From the NCBI GenBank assembly GCA_024225195.1, contig JAAEMV010000419.1, positions 1 to 46,977 on the forward strand: DNA of 46,977 nucleotides, in the 5' to 3' direction. The notes beneath the pieces were generated by a model. The model was given only the letters and a program-made list of their open reading frames with translations. It was not told where the DNA came from and ran no database searches. Made by a program: the position numbers and the translations under genes. This stretch comes from Planctomycetaceae bacterium. GTDB lineage: Bacteria > Planctomycetota > Planctomycetia > Pirellulales > Pirellulaceae. Shown one piece after another: positions 1 through 8,768 of the stretch (position 1 is the stretch's first letter; each line of letters begins with the position of its first letter).

Positions 1-1081
1 CACTACGAAGGACTTGTTGCGGAGCGACCCATCGATTGGTGAAGACAACACTTTGAGGAATGAATTCTTTGAATTGTCGGTCGACGAAGATACCGGAGGT
101 ATTCGCTCAATTCAGCTGTATAAGAATAGGGTTAACCTGATCAGTCAACAGTTGGCAGTCCGGTTACCCAAGGATGCTGCGAATCCTCGCGGTGGTGGTA
201 AGGCGCGGTATACCCGAATGTCTGCCGATGAGATCACTTTATCTATGGAGTCGCGGATTGCGGGAACACTCACCTCGCGTGGCGTTTTGTTTGATGAAGA
301 ACTCAAAATTGCGGACTATTGGCAGAAGGTTCGTGTAACCCGTGGCCAACGGATAATCGAAGTTGAGGGGGAGATTACCCCGGTTTCAGGATTTTCTAAA
401 TCGAATAATCACTACGCTTGTTCCCGTTTGGCGTGGAAGAGTGAGGCGTCTCGATTGGTCGCCAATGCTGGTGAGATTCGACAGGATATTTACACCGATT
501 GGTTTCATGCAACTCAATACATCGAAGTTGTGCAGGACGACGGGCGGCTCACGATGCTGACAGGTGGTTTGCCTTACCACCGACGTGCTTCGCGGCGATT
601 TGTTGATTCTGTTTTGATCGCTGGAAATGAACAACAGCATAAGTTTGCGTTCGGACTAGGTGTGAATCTTGATTATCCCCTAACGGCGGCAATGTCCCGA
701 ATGACGCCGCCTTGCGTATTAAAATCCTCTCAAACAAGGTCTTCTCAAGCTGCCTCATCAGGCGTAGCCGATTCTAGCTGGTCGTTTCATTTCAATCGTC
801 GAAATATTGTGGCGACTTGGTGGAGTCCTATTTTTGAGCAAGAGTCTGGAGATTCGTCCTCTGGCCAGTGGGTGGGAGTCAAGGTACGTTTGCGAGAAAC
901 GGAAGGTCGGACAGGGGCTTTGACGGTGCGTTGCCCGCGGACTATCGCCACCGTCGAACGTGTGAAGTTTTCGGGCGAATCAGTCCAAGCTTTAGGATTG
1001 GTGGAAGGCAGTGATTCAAGTTTTACAGTTGAGTTTGGTCGTAATGACTATTTTGAAGTATTAATACGATGGAAAAAATGA
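1..1081 (+). CDS. C-terminal part of a probable GH38-type alpha-mannosidase-like glycosidase (5' end outside window)
   Basis: The reading frame is open from the first bases of the window, so the gene starts upstream; the first possible start inside is a TTG at 14, which is not convincing. What remains is about 358 residues of beta-rich sequence. It opens with a stretch of the type N-E-F-F-E-L-S-V-D followed by T-G-G-I-R-S-I, which resembles the start of the C-terminal beta-sandwich of family 38 glycosidases, where a substrate-like phrase introduces the domain after the catalytic part. No catalytic residues can be checked because the N-terminal half is missing. The stop codon overlaps the start of cmk by 13 bases, so the two genes are probably co-transcribed. 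The family call rests on this domain only and could instead be another carbohydrate-active or hypothetical beta-sandwich protein. Confidence 0.5.
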   Translation, partial: TTKDLLRSDPSIGEDNTLRNEFFELSVDEDTGGIRSIQLYKNRVNLISQQLAVRLPKDAANPRGGGKARYTRMSADEITLSMESRIAGTLTSRGVLFDEELKIADYWQKVRVTRGQRIIEVEGEITPVSGFSKSNNHYACSRLAWKSEASRLVANAGEIRQDIYTDWFHATQYIEVVQDDGRLTMLTGGLPYHRRASRRFVDSVLIAGNEQQHKFAFGLGVNLDYPLTAAMSRMTPPCVLKSSQTRSSQAASSGVADSSWSFHFNRRNIVATWWSPIFEQESGDSSSGQWVGVKVRLRETEGRTGALTVRCPRTIATVERVKFSGESVQALGLVEGSDSSFTVEFGRNDYFEVLIRWKK

Positions 1082-1761
1082 TAGTTGCAATAGACGGTCC
1101 CGCTGGTGCCGGGAAGAGTTCAGTTACACGTTTACTCGCTGAACGACTTGGGTTTCAGTTTTTAGACACCGGTGCGATGTACCGAGCCGTTACGCTTGCG
1201 GCCATTGACCGAGGAGTCGATTTGCATGACGAGCCTGCCCTCCAAACCATCGCGTCTGAAATAGAAATCGTGTTTGATGGTGAGGAAGTTTTTATTGATG
1301 GAAAAAACTCCACCACAGCGATTCGTGAACCGGAGGTGACTCGGAGTGTGGCTTCGGTCGCAAATGCTCCGTCAGTTCGCTCCTATTTGGTCGACCTGCA
1401 GCGGCGGATCGCTACTCAGGGTGATTTTGTGTGCGAGGGTAGAGACCAGGGAACCGTCGCGTTTCCAGATTCGTTCTGCAAGATCTTCCTAACGGCTTCT
1501 CCGAAAGCGCGGGCTCAGCGACGCGTTGAGCAGTTAAACTCGTCTGGGAAACCTGTTGAGTTCGAAGCCGTCTTCCGGGATCAGGAACTCCGGGATCAAC
1601 AAGACAGTACCCGGGAGGTCGGCCGACTCATGAGAGCCGAAGATGCAATCGAATTGCTGACCGACGATCTCTCGCTAGGCGAAGTTGTGGGCGAGTTGGA
1701 ACGTATTGTCCGCGGAAGAATTGAGAACAGAACAGCGTCTCCAGCAAGTGATGCTGAGTAG
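1069..1761 (+). CDS. cmk: Cytidylate kinase (CMP/dCMP kinase)
   Basis: Phosphorylates CMP and dCMP to the diphosphates with ATP in the cytoplasm, feeding CTP and dCTP pools. The 230-residue length is normal for the bacterial enzyme. The P-loop GPAGAGKSS is at residues 10-18, the family signature DTGAMYRA at 33-40, and a GRDQGT segment at 124-129 corresponds to the usual GRDxGT of the family, with Q in place of the common I. The gene overlaps the end of the preceding glycosidase-like gene. A second ATG at 1078 would give a four-base ATGA overlap with that stop codon, a common coupling arrangement, and would remove only three residues; neither start has a strong ribosome binding site. The gene converges on the VWA operon on the other strand. 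Confidence 0.96.
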   Translation: MEKMIVAIDGPAGAGKSSVTRLLAERLGFQFLDTGAMYRAVTLAAIDRGVDLHDEPALQTIASEIEIVFDGEEVFIDGKNSTTAIREPEVTRSVASVANAPSVRSYLVDLQRRIATQGDFVCEGRDQGTVAFPDSFCKIFLTASPKARAQRRVEQLNSSGKPVEFEAVFRDQELRDQQDSTREVGRLMRAEDAIELLTDDLSLGEVVGELERIVRGRIENRTASPASDAE

Positions 1762-1797
1762 ATTGTCGGGTGAGCCTTTAAAAGTGATCGATTGGAA

Positions 1798-2769
1798 TTA
1801 AACGATTCCAGGCTTCCATCGAGTGCCAAAGTAATGCAAAAGAAACGGCAGGATGCAGAGAATTAGCGTGCCAAGGGCAGTTGCGATCAATGCGTATTCG
1901 CGTCGCGTGAGATCCTGCCAGCGATTCTGTTGGGTTTTCTGGGTTAAGTTCGAAATCATGGTCGATGAGATATGTTGAACATTGCCATTATGGAACTCTC
2001 CGTTGAGCCGCGTGGCGACCTGGCGAAGTGTGGAAGTATCCTGTCGGGAGTTTTTGCCGGCAATGAATTTTCCAGTGATTGGATCGCCAACGCCCACCAA
2101 TAAAACGTTGCTGATCGACTTCGGCATTGGAGGCATCCCTGTGGCGGGAACGGTGTCACCGTCAGTGACCACCATTAGAATTGCACTGTCTGGGTTCCAT
2201 GGTGCGGCGATCTCTGCAGCTTGTTCGAGGCCTTTAAACAGATCGGTATCTTTTCCTTTGAAGGCGAAGTGCATCGGAAGGTCGGAAAGTGTGTTTTTCA
2301 CGACTTCGAGGTCATCGGTATCAATGACAACCGGCATCGCTTCATTGTAAAACGCGATTACGCTTAATTTATATTGCCGGATTGGCACCCGATCGAACAG
2401 TGATTCGACAATTTCGGCTCCTCGCTGGGTGCGACTGAGCGTCCCCGTCGGTCCTGCATCGACCAGTCTCATACTTGGTGAAACATCGAGTAGCAAAATC
2501 ACATGGCGTTGTTTGGCGGAGTCAATTTCAGTCGAGTTGTGCGTTTTAGGTTTAGTAAGCAGCAACGAGACCAGTCCCCAACAAATCAGGCTATAGGCGA
2601 CTATCTTCAACGGTGCCGCTGCTCTTACCCAAAACGCCGGGCTTGCTTTAGGGCCAAACGCCAAGGACGACAACCGGCGGATGCGAATCATATGAATGGC
2701 TTCAGCGCCAGCGCTCAAAATGAATACGCCCGCAGCTGAAAATTCAGGAATGAAATTCATGTCTACCAT
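1798..2769 (-). CDS. VWA-domain membrane protein (BatB-like), last gene of first MoxR operon
   Basis: A 323-residue protein with N-terminal membrane segments at about 10-28 and 52-72, a von Willebrand factor A domain from about residue 88, and a C-terminal membrane segment near 290-312. The MIDAS metal site is visible as DVSPS at residues 95-99, and VVTDGD supplies the later acidic position. This arrangement matches BatB-type proteins, which expose a metal-binding VWA domain on the membrane and are generally found with MoxR ATPases. The start overlaps the stop of the upstream VWA gene by seven bases; an alternative ATG three codons in is equally possible. It is the fifth and last gene of the moxR-DUF58 operon. 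Substrate or client is unknown. Confidence 0.85.
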   Translation of the reverse strand: MVDMNFIPEFSAAGVFILSAGAEAIHMIRIRRLSSLAFGPKASPAFWVRAAAPLKIVAYSLICWGLVSLLLTKPKTHNSTEIDSAKQRHVILLLDVSPSMRLVDAGPTGTLSRTQRGAEIVESLFDRVPIRQYKLSVIAFYNEAMPVVIDTDDLEVVKNTLSDLPMHFAFKGKDTDLFKGLEQAAEIAAPWNPDSAILMVVTDGDTVPATGMPPMPKSISNVLLVGVGDPITGKFIAGKNSRQDTSTLRQVATRLNGEFHNGNVQHISSTMISNLTQKTQQNRWQDLTRREYALIATALGTLILCILPFLLHYFGTRWKPGIV

Positions 2770-3764
2770 GGCGTGTACCTCAATCCAAACGTGGAAAGGA
2801 GGCTGATGCCAAGCAGCAGTAATCCAAGAAAAGCGTAGGGGATAAAGTGGTCTAGCTGTTCAGCAATGGTCTGCTCGATTTCAGATTTTTGCATGTTGTC
2901 AATTTGACGGAATACATCTGCCAGAGAAGCCGGGTCACCCGGGTTGAAGACCTCACCGCCCGTCAGCGATGTAATGTTAACGATTTCCGCCGGAGCATCC
3001 GAGTTGGCGATGTGAATAGCGAACACTTTAATGCCCTGTTCGATGCAACGTTTGGCGATGTCCGCATCATTCCCTCCGGAAAGATCGCTGCTGGCGCCGT
3101 CTGAGACGAGGATGATCATACGATCTCCATCTGCCTGTTCCATCAAAAGTTGACGGCACGATAAAAGCGCTTTCCCAATGGATGTTCCACCAAACCAAGG
3201 TGGGGCAATTTCAGGCCGCATGAAAGGTGGCGAACACCTGATTGCGGACGTGTCCGTCGTCAGTGGGCACCAGTGAAGAACGGCATTACCAAAAAATGAC
3301 AGGCCGAATGCGTCCCCTTCGCGAAAGTCAAGGAATGAATTGATGGCTTCCATCGAGGCGTCGTATCGTGACCCGGTGCCGAATGGAGCAGTCATGCTGC
3401 CCGAAATGTCGACACAAAATTGAATGTTAGTTACGGCCCGTTTCTGTGTTGGCTTTCCAAGAATCACCGGTCCAGCAAGAATCCAAATGACAATCATGCT
3501 AATTAGCACCGGAGTCGATTCAGCTAAACTGATAAAAATTCTCGCGACGATTCCCGATCCGTGTCCGCTATGGTCGACCGGGATCGGGACCCCGTGAGAG
3601 CGGCGATTCCAAATCCAGTAGAGCCCAATCACCGGAACTACCAATAGCCACAGCACCCACGGTCGGTTAAAGCTGTTGGGCAGCCACGAAATGTTTGGAA
3701 GGATTGATTCGGCAAGCAAGCTAGGAAGCAAGTCAAGCGTTAAATTTTGGATCGGTAATTGCAC
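2763..3764 (-). CDS. VWA-domain membrane protein (BatA-like)
   Basis: A 333-residue protein with membrane segments at about 36-52 and 84-102, a VWA domain starting near residue 112 and a C-terminal membrane segment near 308-328. The MIDAS motif is complete: DISGS at 119-123, a threonine in the FGGTSIG stretch, and an aspartate in LVSDG. This is the BatA arrangement: two N-terminal membrane helices, periplasmic or cytoplasmic VWA domain, C-terminal anchor. It lies 39 bases after the preceding membrane-protein gene and overlaps the following VWA gene. Two tandem VWA proteins behind MoxR and DUF58 is the classic Bat organisation; in other bacteria these clusters have been linked to stress tolerance or to maturation of envelope enzymes, but the client here cannot be read from the sequence. 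Confidence 0.88.
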   Translation of the reverse strand: MQLPIQNLTLDLLPSLLAESILPNISWLPNSFNRPWVLWLLVVPVIGLYWIWNRRSHGVPIPVDHSGHGSGIVARIFISLAESTPVLISMIVIWILAGPVILGKPTQKRAVTNIQFCVDISGSMTAPFGTGSRYDASMEAINSFLDFREGDAFGLSFFGNAVLHWCPLTTDTSAIRCSPPFMRPEIAPPWFGGTSIGKALLSCRQLLMEQADGDRMIILVSDGASSDLSGGNDADIAKRCIEQGIKVFAIHIANSDAPAEIVNITSLTGGEVFNPGDPASLADVFRQIDNMQKSEIEQTIAEQLDHFIPYAFLGLLLLGISLLSTFGLRYTPW

Positions 3765-3803
3765 GTCTATCAGTAGCCTTTACGGAGTCTCGTTTTCGGG
3801 GGT

Positions 3804-4652
3804 TTACTCCGAAGCGGTGGTTGTGGATTGGCCCTGGTAGGGTTTGAGCAATGCATTTATATCGACGGGCTGGGTAGCTTCACCGGCAGGTCGGTGGAGC
3901 CAGTAATCAATTTGTTCGAGCATTTTGGTTGCCTCGGGATGTTCCCGTAAAGTTGATCTTAGCTGGTCGGCGGGAAGGTGTCCCAGATTTAGTTTACCAC
4001 TCCAGAATTCGGAAAGAATACGTTCCAACTCTGCTTGTTGAGCACTTGTCAGATTTCCAGCAATGGCGGCGTCGATCAGGGGACGCATCTTTTCAGCCGG
4101 TGTCTTTGTTTTGATAACGACGGACGCTTTTTTCAGTGTGCCGCGTCCGTAAAATAAGATTGCAAGTAAACCTGCCAGCCAGGCTATTCCGCTTACAAAT
4201 AAAATGGGGACGTAATAGCTTCGGAATTGGCTCGTGTTCTGCGGGAGCGGGATAGGGCGAACCTTGTCAGCCGCTAGAATCGGTTCAACGTTTACCCACA
4301 AAGGAGCAGAGGCTAACTCCGAGTCGTCTTCTCGTTGTAAGTAATCAATGACATTATATCGTCCCGGTTCAAATCCTTTAAACTCAATGTCGTAGCGAAA
4401 GTCTGAACCATGAGGGAAAGACTCGATGATTCGAACCATCGCCGGTACGCGCCGATCGGTGTAGGGTTTCGCAATTAAATGAGAACCAGCGATCTTGTTT
4501 TGAAGGATCCGAAGAGGAAATCCAACGGTAGTTTTTAGTTCGGCAGTTTCATTTCCGTTGGCTTCAGTTACCTGAACCGGTGCTGCGGTCATTGCGCCAC
4601 TGGAGCAGGAAATGAGAAGTAGGGAAAGAATAAATGAGAATCGAATCATCAT
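3804..4652 (-). CDS. Exported single-pass membrane protein in MoxR/Bat operon (DUF4381/BatD-like position)
   Basis: A 282-residue protein with an N-terminal signal peptide (hydrophobic residues about 4-20, small residues before about 24), an extracytoplasmic beta-rich region to about residue 145, one membrane helix near 148-168 (YYVPILFVSGIAWLAGLLAI), and a helical cytoplasmic tail. Its position between the DUF58 gene and the VWA genes is where DUF4381- or BatD-type proteins are usually encoded, and the topology fits, but I cannot see a diagnostic motif. Its start overlaps the DUF58 stop by four bases (ATGA), so it is translationally coupled. The likely job is to link the VWA proteins to an envelope target; that is inference from context. 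Confidence 0.7.
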   Translation of the reverse strand: MMIRFSFILSLLLISCSSGAMTAAPVQVTEANGNETAELKTTVGFPLRILQNKIAGSHLIAKPYTDRRVPAMVRIIESFPHGSDFRYDIEFKGFEPGRYNVIDYLQREDDSELASAPLWVNVEPILAADKVRPIPLPQNTSQFRSYYVPILFVSGIAWLAGLLAILFYGRGTLKKASVVIKTKTPAEKMRPLIDAAIAGNLTSAQQAELERILSEFWSGKLNLGHLPADQLRSTLREHPEATKMLEQIDYWLHRPAGEATQPVDINALLKPYQGQSTTTASE

Positions 4653-5509
4653 CGTGCTCCGTTTCCGAGTGATCCTCTCGATTGGAAAAACCAGCGGATT
4701 TTATGCGCAAAAGGTTCGTCAATATCGATTAAGAGGTGATCAATTTGCCGCCGCTTTAGCTCTTGGTTTAACACAGAGGGATCTGTCCATTCACGATTTC
4801 CGTGAGTAACGAACTCTCTTCCGGTTTCCGGTTCCCGAGCGCGAAAAAAGCCGGTGCCCCCAAGTTCACGTTCACCCGGATCCCGCAGTTGAATGACAGC
4901 GATGTCGTGTAACTGGGCTGCTATTTTCAGTGAATTGAGTGCGGCGGGTTCGTGCATGTCACTAATGACAATAATTAATGTCCGATTCTTTAAACGAGCG
5001 CACAACTGACTTAATCTCGTCCCAAGGATGGACTGCTGATTCATCGTGTACCGTCTTAGATGGTGCAACCACTGTAGAATTTGATCTTTGGATAAACTTG
5101 GTTCCACTTGATAGTCATCGCTTCCCGTCGTTTGGATTCCTACCGGGCTGACTCGTTCGAGGCAGGCAAAAGCGAGTCCGCCGGCAATGTGAAGCGCCGT
5201 GGCATATTTATTGCGAAGTTGGCTACTGACCAGCATCGACGCCGAAGTGTCAATCATCAGGTAGCAGGGCATTTGCTTGGGAGACTCGAACTCTTTGACG
5301 AACACTTTGCCAGTACGAGCGGTAACTCGCCAGTCTATCGAGCGGACTGGATCGCCATATTGGTACTGACGCGACTGCACATACTCAACGCCGGAACCAA
5401 GAAATGGAGATTTGTCGGTGCCGTAATTAAAGTTGTCTGCCAGTTTGTTGACGACAATCAAAAATTGACGCCAATCCATGGGATCGACGTAATCCAAGTT
5501 TCCATGCAT
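4649..5509 (-). CDS. DUF58 domain protein
   Basis: A 286-residue cytoplasmic protein without membrane segments. The DUF58 signature is visible as YQYGDPVRSIDWRVTART at residues 49-66, followed by a VWA-like fold whose first metal-site motif is DTSAS at 87-91. DUF58 proteins accompany MoxR ATPases almost invariably and are thought to act as adaptor partners. The start codon shares one base with the stop of the upstream moxR gene and the stop overlaps the next gene by four bases, so the first three genes form a tightly coupled unit. A second copy of this pair occurs at 27.5-29.5 kb but is only distantly similar in sequence. Confidence 0.92.
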   Translation of the reverse strand: MHGNLDYVDPMDWRQFLIVVNKLADNFNYGTDKSPFLGSGVEYVQSRQYQYGDPVRSIDWRVTARTGKVFVKEFESPKQMPCYLMIDTSASMLVSSQLRNKYATALHIAGGLAFACLERVSPVGIQTTGSDDYQVEPSLSKDQILQWLHHLRRYTMNQQSILGTRLSQLCARLKNRTLIIVISDMHEPAALNSLKIAAQLHDIAVIQLRDPGERELGGTGFFRAREPETGREFVTHGNREWTDPSVLNQELKRRQIDHLLIDIDEPFAHKIRWFFQSRGSLGNGAR

Positions 5510-6546
5510 TAGTCGAACTCTCGCAAAATGCTTTGGAGCACGGAGGTGCCGGTGTGTCCATCGGCCAACGCCTCATAATTTAAGCGAATTCGATGGAGGA
5601 TGACATCTTCGGCAAGAGCGTAAAGATCGTCTGGAACGACATAATGGCGTCCGCGAATTAAGGCACGTGCTCGGGAGGCTTTGATCAGCGAAATTCCCGC
5701 ACGCGGACTACAGCCAAGCTCGAGGAGTGGGTGGTTGCGGGTTCGATTTACAATCTCAACGATATGCTCAATAAATGCCTCACTGACATACACCTGTTGC
5801 ACGGCCTGCATTGCCGCGATTAGGTTTTCGCTGGAGCCGGCGGGTTCATTACTAAGCATGTCAAATTCAGTTTGTGCTACCGCGCCTTTCCCTTCGACCC
5901 GAATACCGAGTTGAGCATTTCGTCGTAAAATTTCTTTTTCTTCTTCGGGTTTGGGATAAACCAAACGATGAAGCATCATGAATCGATCAAGCTGGGCCTC
6001 CGGTAGTTCAAAAGTTCCGGCCTGCTCAACTGGATTTTGCGTCGCGATCACTAAGAAAGGAGCCGGCAGTGAAAAGTTTTCACCGCCAATGGTAACCTTT
6101 CGTTCTTGCATCGCCTCAAGCAAAGCTCCTTGAACTTTTGGGGCGGCGCGATTGATTTCGTCGGCCAGAAGGAGGTTGGTAAAAACCGGACCTTTGTGGA
6201 CCCGGAATTCATTGGTCTTTTGATCGAGTACCTCCGAACCGAGAATGTCAGACGGTAAAAGGTCGATCGTGAACTGGACACGGGCGAACTCAAGGTCAAT
6301 CGTCTTTGATAAAACGGAAACCAGTAATGTTTTAGCCAATCCCGGGACACCTTGAAGGAGAAGGTGGCCGCCTGTGAATAAGGCAATCAGCAGCCTTTCA
6401 ACGACGACATCCTGCCCCACAACCACCGTAGCGACGCGGGTTCGGATTTTGTCGATGAACTCGATGACCTCTTTAATCTCTTGATTGGGTTCATCGGCAG
6501 CTTTGGGCATTGAATTAACCTGAGCAGTAGCGTCTTGTCCGGTCAT
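5509..6546 (-). CDS. MoxR-family AAA+ ATPase, first gene of operon
   Basis: A MoxR-type AAA+ ATPase of about 345 residues. Walker A is GVPGLAKT at 66-73, Walker B with the following sensor stretch is LLLADEINRAAP at 125-136, and ATQNP marks sensor 1. MoxR proteins act as chaperone-like ATPases together with DUF58 and VWA partners. The frame stays open upstream to an ATG at 6645, but that extra 33-residue stretch is encoded by a CGTT-rich low-complexity repeat and does not look like MoxR sequence, so I chose the ATG at 6546. The first gene of a minus-strand operon of five genes reaching to 1798. A longer N-terminus cannot be excluded. Confidence 0.93.
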   Translation of the reverse strand: MTGQDATAQVNSMPKAADEPNQEIKEVIEFIDKIRTRVATVVVGQDVVVERLLIALFTGGHLLLQGVPGLAKTLLVSVLSKTIDLEFARVQFTIDLLPSDILGSEVLDQKTNEFRVHKGPVFTNLLLADEINRAAPKVQGALLEAMQERKVTIGGENFSLPAPFLVIATQNPVEQAGTFELPEAQLDRFMMLHRLVYPKPEEEKEILRRNAQLGIRVEGKGAVAQTEFDMLSNEPAGSSENLIAAMQAVQQVYVSEAFIEHIVEIVNRTRNHPLLELGCSPRAGISLIKASRARALIRGRHYVVPDDLYALAEDVILHRIRLNYEALADGHTGTSVLQSILREFD

Positions 6547-6570
6547 AGGTGGAATCGATCTTAATTTTTT

Positions 6571-6621
6571 CGTTGCGTTCGTTTGTTGCGTTCGTACGTT
6601 CGTTCGTTGGGTTGGGCGTTG
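6571..6621. repeat. CGTT-rich low-complexity repeat before moxR
   Basis: A short run built from CGTT units, including TTGCGTTCGT twice (6573-6582 and 6587-6596, 14 bases apart) followed by tandem CGTT copies. It lies just upstream of the start chosen for moxR and, if translated, would encode a Gln/Thr/Arg-rich N-terminal extension. It may sit in the leader or be a slippage-prone tract. Confidence 0.6.
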
Positions 6622-6646
6622 CAGGAAAACCGGCAAGCAACTCATT

Positions 6647-7233
6647 TCAAATCAAACAGCGCACCGTTTAGTTTAGTAGGAAATCGGCGGATTCGCACCC
6701 AACGGATGTACTCTTAGAATGAAAGATCGCAAAACAATTGCGTTTCTGTTCAAAAAATCGAGGGTTTACTTGGGATTGGAGACGGACATTCCAATGGGTT
6801 CACTCGTTTTGCCTCGCATTGAGGTGACCTTGGGCGGACCTTGAGCGACGGGAAGTTTAGGTCATGGACGAATACTAAATGGGGAGTGAGGCACTCGTTG
6901 AGGGTGTTTGGAGGTGTCACCAAGGAGGGGGAAGAATTGGACCGCCGAATTGGATCGCCGGCGGGGTGGAGCGTAGCTTTCCCCCCGTGGATTCAGTTGG
7001 GTTGAAACTCTTGGATGGGGAAGACTGTATATCCGGAATATTCGGGGTGATTACCGTGGAATCGCGTTGAACCAACGATTTGCGGGGCTGGGAAGGAGAT
7101 TTCTGGATGGTTCTTTTTGACAGGGAATTAACGGCGACCTATTTTTCTGCGTCCTGTGTCTCTGCGAGGAATCTTATGGTTGCAGGGGAACAGGGAAATT
7201 CCTCCACCTACTCGTCTTAAATTGAAGTTGATT
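6647..7233. other. Long divergent intergenic region with a G-rich hairpin
   Basis: About 590 bases between the divergent moxR operon and the AAA ATPase gene. No convincing protein gene is seen; a 63-codon plus-strand frame at 6879-7070 has no clear start signal or recognisable product. The region holds one notable structure: GGGGGAA at 6927-6933 pairs with TTTCCCCC at 6978-6985, and inside it CCGCCG (6942-6947) pairs with CGGCGG (6959-6964). It lacks a T tract, so it is not a simple terminator. It may be a leader structure or part of a small RNA. Confidence 0.4.
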
Positions 7234-8685
7234 ATGCCGAACGTGCCAACCTCACACTCATTCCGGCCAAACCCCAACGCAAGTATCGAGGAGATGCTTG
7301 AACGAATCAATGGGATCACGACCCACGCCGTTGAGCCAAAGACTCAATCAGATTCCGGTGTCTTTTCGAATTTTAAATTACCCAACGGCGCGCCGATTGA
7401 AACGAAAAATAATCGTGACGCCAATGGTGAGTTCTTCCCTTTGGAACCAACGACTCTGGCGGAGTCAAAAGTTTCCGAGTCCATGGTTGAACAATTGCTG
7501 TGCAAGTTTTTGCTGGCTCGTGGCGAAGTGACGGTTCGGCAGATGAGCGAGCAGGTTGGCTTGCCGTTCCAAATGATTGATGACGTGGTCGCTCATTTGA
7601 AAAGTGAACAGTTATTGGGTTTCATCGGACAGTCCGCAGTCAACGGGTATACCTGTAAGTTAACCGAAGCAGGCCGGAATCGCGCGGTAAACTATTCGAG
7701 TTATTGCTCTTACTTTGGAGCTGCCCCGGTTGCATTTTCCGATTACGTCGCAAGTGTCAAAGCTCAAACCATAGGTAATCAGCATCCCGGCGAAGCCGAG
7801 CTAAATCGGGCATTTTCAGATTTGCTGATCGACGACAAGATGATGACTAAGCTTGGTCCTGCGGTGAACAGTGGAAAAGGAATGTTCCTGTTTGGCTCTG
7901 CCGGTAACGGGAAAACGAGTATTGCGGAACGAATTACGGCTGCTTTTGGTCCCTATGTTTGGGTACCTCGCGCCATTACCGTTGACCGTGATATTATTCG
8001 CGTCTTTGATCCGATGAGTCACGAGGAATGTCCTCTCGATGAGGGCGAAGGAATAATCAGTGACCAGACGTTCGACCATCGGTGGGTTCGAATCAAGCGT
8101 CCGACCATTGTAGTTGGTGGAGAGCTGACAATGGAACACTTAGAATTACAATACAATTCGCAAACGGGCATCAGCGAAGCCCCGGTGCAAATGAAAAGTA
8201 ATACCGGTGTGCTGCTGATCGATGATTTCGGCCGACAACGAATGACCGTCGATGAATTGTTAAATCGGTGGATTGTGCCGTTGGAAAAGCGGTATGACTA
8301 TCTTAATACGAGTAACGGCAAAAAGGTGCAGGTTCCTTTTGACCAGCTCGTTGTGTTTTCAACTAATCTAGAACCAAAAGATTTAGTCGACGATGCCTTC
8401 CTACGGCGGATCCCCTATAAGATCGAAGTGCCGAATCCAAGTATCGAAAACTTTGTCAGACTATTCAAAATCATGTGCACTCAATACGGTTTTGAGTGGC
8501 GACCCAAGATGGTGCAGTATCTAATTCAGCGGCATTACGCTCCGATTAAGCGGGAGCTTCGAAATTGCCACCCTCGCGATTTACTGCTGCAGGCTCGGAA
8601 TTATTGCCGATATTTTAAACGCCCTGTTGAACTTACCAAGGAATCGATTGATTTCGCTTGCGAAAACTACTTCTCAATCATGTAG
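7234..8685 (+). CDS. AAA ATPase with N-terminal winged-helix-like region
   Basis: A 483-residue cytoplasmic protein. Residues about 85-150 look like a winged-helix or MarR-type DNA-binding fold (short helices, GEVTVRQMSEQVGL, then LTEAGR). The ATPase domain has Walker A GSAGNGKT at 221-228, Walker B GVLLIDDFG at 325-333, a sensor STN motif, and an arginine-finger-like FLRRIPYKI. The frame extends upstream to a GTG at 7156, but the 26 extra residues look non-coding, so the ATG at 7234 is preferred. It stands alone behind a long leader and converges with the oxidoreductase gene. Similar proteins occur in planctomycetes without a known role; combining a DNA-binding-like head with an AAA motor suggests a regulator or remodeller, which is inference. 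Confidence 0.82.
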   Translation: MPNVPTSHSFRPNPNASIEEMLERINGITTHAVEPKTQSDSGVFSNFKLPNGAPIETKNNRDANGEFFPLEPTTLAESKVSESMVEQLLCKFLLARGEVTVRQMSEQVGLPFQMIDDVVAHLKSEQLLGFIGQSAVNGYTCKLTEAGRNRAVNYSSYCSYFGAAPVAFSDYVASVKAQTIGNQHPGEAELNRAFSDLLIDDKMMTKLGPAVNSGKGMFLFGSAGNGKTSIAERITAAFGPYVWVPRAITVDRDIIRVFDPMSHEECPLDEGEGIISDQTFDHRWVRIKRPTIVVGGELTMEHLELQYNSQTGISEAPVQMKSNTGVLLIDDFGRQRMTVDELLNRWIVPLEKRYDYLNTSNGKKVQVPFDQLVVFSTNLEPKDLVDDAFLRRIPYKIEVPNPSIENFVRLFKIMCTQYGFEWRPKMVQYLIQRHYAPIKRELRNCHPRDLLLQARNYCRYFKRPVELTKESIDFACENYFSIM

Positions 8686-8745
8686 TCCCATTTAGAAAAC
8701 AATCGATTCTCCGTTGTCTTCAGGTCAGGTTCTTCGTTTGAAACG

Positions 8746-8760
8746 TTGACTCAGAGTCAA
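8746..8760. other. Perfect 7-bp-arm palindrome in convergent gap
   Basis: TTGACTC and GAGTCAA flank a single A between the convergent ATPase and oxidoreductase genes. There is no adjacent T tract, so it is more likely a protein-binding palindrome or chance than an intrinsic terminator. Confidence 0.35.
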
Positions 8761-8768
8761 TCAATTGG

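Noticed and set aside
7085..7125. GGGGCTG start resembling a tmRNA 5' end
   Set aside because: No matching 3' T-arm ending or tag-coding frame is seen in the following few hundred bases.
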